From: DATJPD01 sp036394195
Lineage (GTDB): Bacteria; Pseudomonadota; Alphaproteobacteria; CACIAM-22H2
Direction: 5' to 3'
Assembly: GCA_036394195.1 (NCBI GenBank)
Contig: DASWFO010000203.1
Location: forward strand, 1-11,161
Length of the DNA stretch: 11,161 bases
A program made the position numbers and the translations under genes. The notes beneath the pieces are model-generated. The model searched no databases, had not been told where the DNA came from, and saw nothing but the letters and a program-made list of their open reading frames with translations. Below, in pieces: positions 7,029-11,161 of this stretch; within the stretch, counting starts at the first letter, position 1; every line of letters starts with the position of its first letter.

Positions 7029-7544
7029 ATGTCGAACCATCCATCGCCGACCAGACCGGAGCTCAGCGAGCCCCGCCTTCGCGCCCTGTACGACTATTGG
7101 GATGGCAAGCGCTGCGCCCGGCCGATGCCGACGCGCGCCGATCTCGATCCGCTCGAAATGCGGGCGTGGCTCGGCAACCTGGTTCTGATCGACGTGACGC
7201 CCGATCGCCGCTTCGTCTATCGCCTCTATGGCACGGTGTTCGTCGACAGCTTCGGGATCGACATGACCGGACGCAGCGTCGACGATCTCCCGGCCGAGCA
7301 GCGTGAGCGCGTGCATGCCGATTACGAAGCGGTGCGCGCCGGAGGCCAGCCGCGCGCCCGGCTCTACACGGCGCTGTTCGAGGCGACGTCCACCGGCCTG
7401 CGCCCGCCGCCTCCAGGGGGACTCAGGGCGCCGCAGGTGGTGACGTGGGAGCGGCTGGTGCTGCCGCTGGGCGGTGCCGCTGCCGACGTGGCGATGCTGC
7501 TGGTCGGCGCTTACCCGCTCGCAGACCTCAGGCCGTCGACCTGA
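7029..7544 (+). CDS. PAS-domain protein (PAS_5-like), short stand-alone
   Basis: The 171-residue product matches the alphaproteobacterial PAS_5 type of short protein. Its opening LRALYDYWDGKR...MPTRADLDPLEMRAWLGNLVLIDV (about residues 17-57) is characteristic: helix, then MP-x-R-x-D-x-DP, then the first strand of the PAS core. FVYRLYGTVFVDSFGIDMTGRSVDDLP (about 61-88) follows as the next strands and helix, and VTWERLVLPLGG as late strands. There is no output domain, signal peptide or membrane segment, so it probably binds a small ligand or a partner in the cytosol; the function of these proteins is largely unknown. The loop LRPPPPGGLRAP (about 125-136) is a proline-rich insertion between strands. 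ATG 7029 has only a weak upstream AGGG. The gene follows tRNA-Gln by 61 bases and ends nine bases before a convergent gene. Confidence 0.8.
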   Translation: MSNHPSPTRPELSEPRLRALYDYWDGKRCARPMPTRADLDPLEMRAWLGNLVLIDVTPDRRFVYRLYGTVFVDSFGIDMTGRSVDDLPAEQRERVHADYEAVRAGGQPRARLYTALFEATSTGLRPPPPGGLRAPQVVTWERLVLPLGGAAADVAMLLVGAYPLADLRPST

Positions 7545-7545
7545 A

Positions 7546-7563
7546 CCGGCGCCTCAGCGCCGG
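7546..7563. terminator. Perfect hairpin at the convergent gene junction
   Basis: CCGGCGC (7546-7552) and GCGCCGG (7557-7563) form a perfect seven-pair stem with loop CTCA. It begins one base after the PAS gene stop, and its loop contains the stop codon (TCA, read as TGA on the minus strand, 7554-7556) of the opposing gene. A short second inverted repeat, ACCTG/CAGGT (7564-7579), follows inside the opposing gene. A hairpin symmetrical between two convergent genes is expected of a bidirectional terminator, but neither side has a T-tract, so termination efficiency is uncertain. Confidence 0.4.
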
Positions 7564-7907
7564 ACCTGTTCGATCAGGTCGAACATCCGGCGAAAGCGCA
7601 GCGCCGGGTTGCCGCGCAGCTTCGTATTCCATGACAGGGCCATCTGACGCAGCCATTGCACCGCTGACGGATCGGCCGCGTTCTTCGCCAGCGAGATCTG
7701 CAGCTCGTTCATCTTCCGCAGGTCGAGGTCGGCATAGGTGCGGTGCGCCGGGTCCTTGCGCGCCTCAAGGACCAGTTGCTGAAGGATGCGCATGGCAACG
7801 ACCGCCGGCGCCTTCTCATTGAGGGCGAGCTTGGCCGCCTCGGCGGCGGCGTCCGGATCAGGCGGCGAGGCAGGGTCGTCCGGAGGCGGATTGTCGCTGT
7901 TTATCAT
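7554..7907 (-). CDS. Hypothetical 117-residue protein
   Basis: I do not recognise a family. The product starts with a disordered-looking Pro/Asp/Ala segment (DNPPPDDPASPPDPDAAAEAA, residues about 5-25). The rest looks mainly helical: AVVAMRILQQLVLEARKD, then DLDLRKMNELQISLAKNA, then AVQWLRQMALSWNTKLRG, ending in a basic RFRRMFDLIEQVRR. There is no cysteine, signal peptide or membrane segment. ATG with complement at 7905-7907 was chosen because GAGGG lies seven bases upstream. The frame is open to 8012, but that longer form would overlap the upstream gene by 44 bases and has no homology-like content. It follows the TPR/glycosyltransferase-like gene on the same strand after 61 bases, so it may be the last gene of that operon. 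A cytosolic helical adaptor is possible; this is a guess. Confidence 0.6.
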   Translation of the reverse strand: MINSDNPPPDDPASPPDPDAAAEAAKLALNEKAPAVVAMRILQQLVLEARKDPAHRTYADLDLRKMNELQISLAKNAADPSAVQWLRQMALSWNTKLRGNPALRFRRMFDLIEQVRR

Positions 7908-7968
7908 CCACTTACCCTCTAGCCCGAGTGGTCGAAAGTCGCGGCGGGCGGCGGCGCTGCGTCCTGGC

Positions 7969-9858
7969 TCACCCGCGCCTGGGAAGTAGCACCGATCGAT
8001 CACCGCCCGCAAGCAGCCGCAAATCGGCGGTGACGCGGGCGATCGGGGCCGCCCAGTCGCCGGGATGCGGCTGGCGGAACAGGCGCATCGATGGATACCA
8101 CGGCGTGTCGTCGGGCCGGCTGATCACCCACCGCCAATCCGGATCGAACGGCAACAGCGTCCACACCGGCCGACCCAGGCCGCCGGCGAGATGGGCCACC
8201 GCCGTGTCGACCGCGATCACCAGATCGAGATTGGCAACCACCGCCGCCGTCTCCATGAAATCGCTCAGCCGTGGCGCGAGATCGACGACGGCCGCTGACG
8301 CGAACTGCTCGACCTCGCGGCCCCGGCGGCCCACCTGCAGACTGACGAAGCGAAGTCCGGCGACATCGAGCAGCGGCCGGATCGCATCGACCGGCAGCGA
8401 GCGCCGGCGGTCGTTCGAATGCTGCGGATTGCCGGCCCACACCAGGCCGACGTTGACGCCGCTCCCCAGCTCCAGGCGCCACGTCGCCACGCGCGCCTCA
8501 TCGGCGACGAGATAAGCGATCGGCGCCGGAATCGTGTCCAGCCGCGTTCGTGTCACCCGCGGCAAGCTCATCTGATCGACCCACAGATCGAAGGCCGGCA
8601 GGGCGCCGGCCTTGTCGACCGCCTGGGCGACGCCGGTGACGGGCGCGAAGAGCGAGATCAGCGCCTTGTCGCAGGCGACGATGATGCGCGCGCCCCGTGC
8701 CGCCAGTTCCTCGGCGTAACGGATGAACTGAATCGAATCGCCGAGCCCCTGCTCGGCGTGAATGAGGAGCGTACGGCCGCTCAGGTCCTCACCCTCCCAG
8801 GTCGGCGCCGGGAAGCTCGGATAGGCGGCGGCGTAGCGCGGATGGCGCTTGCGCCATTCATACTTCTCCCACCCGCGCGCAAAATCGCCGGCGAGCAGAT
8901 AGGCAAAGCCCTGGTTCCAGTGCGCCTCGGCGAAGTCGGGGCGCAGCGCGATCGCGCGCTCACAGGACGCGATGGCCTCGTCGTAGCGCCGCTCATTGCT
9001 GAGCAGATAGCCCAGGCCCGAATGGGCTTCGGCGAGGGTCGGATCGAGGGCGATCGCGCGGCGGAACGCGGCGTCCGCCTCCGCGTGGTTGTCCTGATCG
9101 AGCAGCGCATTTCCGAGATTGGTGTGCGCCGGGGCGTCGTCCGGGCTCAGCTCAACCGCGCGGCGCAGCGCCTCCACCGCCGGGTCGAGCTGTCCCAACT
9201 CGCGGAGTGCTACGCCCTGCGTCATCCAGGCTTCCGCCAAACGATCGTCCAGCACCAGCGCCGCGCGTGCCGTCTCCACCGCCCCCTGATGCTGGCGGGC
9301 GCGATGCAGCGCGTTGGCGAGGTTGGCCTGGGCCGGAGCGGAATTCGGCTGGCGGATCACGGCGGCCTGGAAGGCGTCGACAGCTTCGCCCAGGCGCTCG
9401 GCCGCCAGATACGCGCGGCCGAGATTGGTGTGCGCCTCGGCCAGCGCCGGCTTGAGCCTGATCGCCGTTTGTCCCGCCGCGATCGCGTCGTCGAGCCGCG
9501 CGACATCCTGGTACGCGCGCGTCATGTTCGCGAAGACCTCGGCGTAGCCGGGACGCCGTTCGGCGACGGTCCGATAATGCGTCAGCGCCGCCTCGACATC
9601 GCCCTTCCGGTACAGCGCATTGCCGAGATTGAACGCGGCTTCGGTGTCGTCGGGTGCCGCCACGGTCGCCTGGGTCAGCAGCTCGATCGCCTCGTCGAGA
9701 CGCCCCGCCGCGATGCACAGCACGCCCAGCAGGTAGAGCGCTTTCGCCTGGCCGGGCTCGGCCGCCAGCACGCTTCGGTAAATATTCTCGGCGTCCGTCA
9801 GCCGCCCCGCCTGATGATGAGCCAGGGCTTCGCGCAGCGAATCGAAGACGTCGGGCAT
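7969..9858 (-). CDS. TPR-repeat protein with C-terminal glycosyltransferase-9-like domain
   Basis: The 629-residue product has two parts. Residues about 1-320 are roughly nine consecutive tetratricopeptide repeats of near 34 residues, with recurrent A-x3-LG-NAL and A-I-x-L-x-P signatures (for example AIALDPTLAEAHSGLGYLLS). After a linker with WEGEDLSGRTLLI comes a domain of about 260 residues with HAEQGLGDSIQFIRYAEEL (from H367), LVWAGNPQHSNDRRRSLP and VDTAVAHLAGGLGRPVWTLL (D551), followed by WRW. These resemble the nucleotide-sugar-binding fold of ADP-heptose:LPS heptosyltransferases (GT9), and this TPR plus GT9-like architecture is common in alphaproteobacteria. Enzyme activity and acceptor are unproven; it may be a protein or surface-glycan glycosyltransferase. 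ATG with complement at 9856-9858 was chosen because MPDVFDSLREALAHHQAGRL is the usual beginning. TTG at 9894 would add 12 residues and sits next to AGAGG. Confidence 0.85.
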   Translation of the reverse strand: MPDVFDSLREALAHHQAGRLTDAENIYRSVLAAEPGQAKALYLLGVLCIAAGRLDEAIELLTQATVAAPDDTEAAFNLGNALYRKGDVEAALTHYRTVAERRPGYAEVFANMTRAYQDVARLDDAIAAGQTAIRLKPALAEAHTNLGRAYLAAERLGEAVDAFQAAVIRQPNSAPAQANLANALHRARQHQGAVETARAALVLDDRLAEAWMTQGVALRELGQLDPAVEALRRAVELSPDDAPAHTNLGNALLDQDNHAEADAAFRRAIALDPTLAEAHSGLGYLLSNERRYDEAIASCERAIALRPDFAEAHWNQGFAYLLAGDFARGWEKYEWRKRHPRYAAAYPSFPAPTWEGEDLSGRTLLIHAEQGLGDSIQFIRYAEELAARGARIIVACDKALISLFAPVTGVAQAVDKAGALPAFDLWVDQMSLPRVTRTRLDTIPAPIAYLVADEARVATWRLELGSGVNVGLVWAGNPQHSNDRRRSLPVDAIRPLLDVAGLRFVSLQVGRRGREVEQFASAAVVDLAPRLSDFMETAAVVANLDLVIAVDTAVAHLAGGLGRPVWTLLPFDPDWRWVISRPDDTPWYPSMRLFRQPHPGDWAAPIARVTADLRLLAGGDRSVLLPRRG

Positions 9859-9910
9859 CGGGCGCAGGATTGCCCGCTCCGGAGAGTGGGTCAACCTCTA
9901 GCGAGGGCGC

Positions 9911-11161
9911 TTATCTGCCTTCGCGGCGCCAAGCCAGGACGAGGGTAACGAGGGCGAGGAAGAACAGCGCGAAGCCGGGCAGCAGCGAGAGCTGGGTGAT
10001 TCCCGCCACCACATAGTCGCCATTGGTGCGCAGGCCGAGCCAGCCGCGGCCGCCAGGCTCGCGTCCGCCGGCGTCGCGGCCGGCGCGCACCCGCCTAAGG
10101 TCCGGCAGCCCATCGGCGAGCCACAGCACCTGGCCGCCGGTGGCAGTGGCGGCGACGCGCACCGCGTCCTCGGTGGTGCGCACGTCGGCGAACTCGACCG
10201 GGTTCAGCGCGCCCACCGCGGCGATGGCCATGCGGTCGCCATCGGTCACGTGATAGAGCCCCGGGGCCGTCGCCTGGAAGCTGCCCGATGAGCGCCCGTT
10301 CTCGCCTTCGGTGAGCGTCACCGTCTGCTTATCGCCCGACGGCAGGGTGACTTCCACCGGCTTGTTATTCTCTTCGAGCGAGCGGCGGATGACCTCGATG
10401 CGGTCGCCGTGGACCACGGCCTGCAGATCGTTCTCTTCCAGTTCCGGCTCCTTCATCAACCAGTGCGCGATACGGCGCAGCAGCTCGGCCTGCGGGCCGC
10501 CGCCCTCGAAGCCGCGCGCCCACAGCCAGATCTGGTCGGACATGATCTGCGCCACCCGCCCGTCGCCGACGCGGTCGAGCATCAGGAGCGGGCGGTCGCG
10601 AGCACCCGACATCAGCACCTGGCCGCGCCTGGGGTCGATGTCGATATGGCGGAACCAGCGGCCCCAGCTCGGCTCACCATTCGCTGCGCCGGCGCTGGGC
10701 AGATCGCTGGTCACCGGATGACGCCGCCCGACCGCGCTCACCTTCGGACGGAAGCCTTCCTCGAAGGTGGTCCCTGTCGGCACACCCGGCAGGATCTGGC
10801 CGAGCGGCGAGTTGAACAGGTTGTTCGAGGTGCCGATGTTCGGCCCGGTAGCGACCATCAAGGCGCCGCCGCCGCGCACATAGCGGACGATGTTGTCGAG
10901 GTAGACCTGCGCCAGCACGTCGCGCCGCCGGTATCGGTCGAAGATCACGAGGTCGAACTCGTGGAGCTTGACCTCGAACAGCTCGCGGATCGGAAACGCG
11001 ATCAGCGACAGCTCGTTGACGGGCGTGAAGTCCTGCGCCTCGGGCGGCCGCAGAATGGTGAAATGGACCAGATCGACCGATGGGTCGGATTTCAGCAGGT
11101 TGCGCCAGGCGCGCTCGCCGGGATGCGGCTCGCCGGTCACCAGCAGAACGCGCAGGCGGTC
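9911..11161 (-). CDS. Membrane-anchored protein with amidotransferase-like fold, C-terminal part
   Basis: The frame runs off the right edge without a start, so 416 C-terminal residues are visible; the GTG near 11138 is internal because coding continues before it (DRLRVLLVTGEPHPGE). That opening, the strand FDLVIFDRY, the YVRGGGALMVATGPN segment and HPVTSDLP resemble the class-I glutamine-amidotransferase-like domain of large alphaproteobacterial membrane proteins. Those are encoded with MoxR ATPase, DUF58 and DUF4159 genes. The visible part contains no cysteine, so it lacks the nucleophile of a working glutaminase. A beta-rich region follows (VEVTLPSGDKQTVTLTEGENG). One membrane helix near the end (LSLLPGFALFFLALVTLVLAW) is followed by RREGR, which suggests the large domain is periplasmic. 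The protein is probably structural or binding. Its neighbours upstream are outside the window, so the cluster assignment is from memory. Confidence 0.7.
   Translation of the reverse strand, partial: DRLRVLLVTGEPHPGERAWRNLLKSDPSVDLVHFTILRPPEAQDFTPVNELSLIAFPIRELFEVKLHEFDLVIFDRYRRRDVLAQVYLDNIVRYVRGGGALMVATGPNIGTSNNLFNSPLGQILPGVPTGTTFEEGFRPKVSAVGRRHPVTSDLPSAGAANGEPSWGRWFRHIDIDPRRGQVLMSGARDRPLLMLDRVGDGRVAQIMSDQIWLWARGFEGGGPQAELLRRIAHWLMKEPELEENDLQAVVHGDRIEVIRRSLEENNKPVEVTLPSGDKQTVTLTEGENGRSSGSFQATAPGLYHVTDGDRMAIAAVGALNPVEFADVRTTEDAVRVAATATGGQVLWLADGLPDLRRVRAGRDAGGREPGGRGWLGLRTNGDYVVAGITQLSLLPGFALFFLALVTLVLAWRREGR

Noticed and set aside
7908..8012. N-terminal extension of the small hypothetical protein to 8012
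   Set aside because: It would overlap the end of the TPR/GT-like gene, while the ATG at 7907 has a good ribosome-binding site.
7969..9858. O-GlcNAc transferase (SPINDLY/OGT type)
   Set aside because: The TPR part is similar in plan, but the C-terminal motifs (HAEQGLGD, VDTAVAHLAG) fit the GT9-like group rather than GT41.
8419..9948. 509-residue open frame on the plus strand opposite the TPR/GT-like gene
   Set aside because: It is antisense to a clearly recognisable TPR protein, is rich in Arg and lacks family motifs. Long antisense frames are expected in GC-rich DNA.
1..11161. An undescribed defence, CRISPR-like or biosynthetic system
   Set aside because: Apart from one small hypothetical gene, every gene resembles a known family. 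There are no direct repeat arrays, nuclease genes, reverse transcriptases or toxin-antitoxin pairs.

Overview
The window is about 11.2 kb of high-GC chromosomal DNA. It most resembles an alphaproteobacterium, probably Rhodospirillales or a relative. This rests on codon use rich in G/C at third positions, the gene families (uracil-DNA glycosylase divergent from ETF:quinone oxidoreductase, a PAS_5-type protein, a large TPR/glycosyltransferase-like protein) and their order. No IS element, CRISPR array, integrase or rRNA is visible, and coding density is high, with no gene-free stretch over 300 bases.

Left part (1-4709): the 5' end of a minus-strand gene, probably uracil-DNA glycosylase, runs off the left edge. 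Divergent from it is a complete ETF:ubiquinone oxidoreductase gene. Next come a TPR-rich outer-membrane-type lipoprotein gene and ispE (MEP isoprenoid pathway). The lipoprotein stop and the ispE start overlap by 4 bases, with ispE using a TTG start, so the two are probably translationally coupled.

Middle part (4710-7544): gmd and fcl overlap by 17 bases and together convert GDP-D-mannose to GDP-L-fucose, a donor for surface polysaccharide or glycan synthesis. A tRNA-Gln(UUG) with encoded CCA follows behind its own promoter-like sequence, then a short PAS-domain protein. A TPR protein, ispE and tRNA-Gln in this order recall the Pseudomonas arrangement TPR-lolB-ispE-tRNA-Gln-prs; here gmd-fcl lies between ispE and the tRNA.

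Right part (7554-11161): three minus-strand genes converge on the PAS gene. In transcription order they are a membrane-anchored protein with an amidotransferase-like fold and no visible cysteine (5' end off the window), a TPR protein with a C-terminal glycosyltransferase-9-like domain, and a 117-residue protein of unknown function. The 9-bp gap between the convergent genes lies in a perfect GC-rich hairpin whose loop carries the last gene's stop codon.

Most of the window is recognisable. I found no convincing undescribed multi-gene system. The less explained items are the TPR/GT9-like protein with its small downstream partner, the hairpin at the convergent junction, and two inverted repeats in upstream regions.
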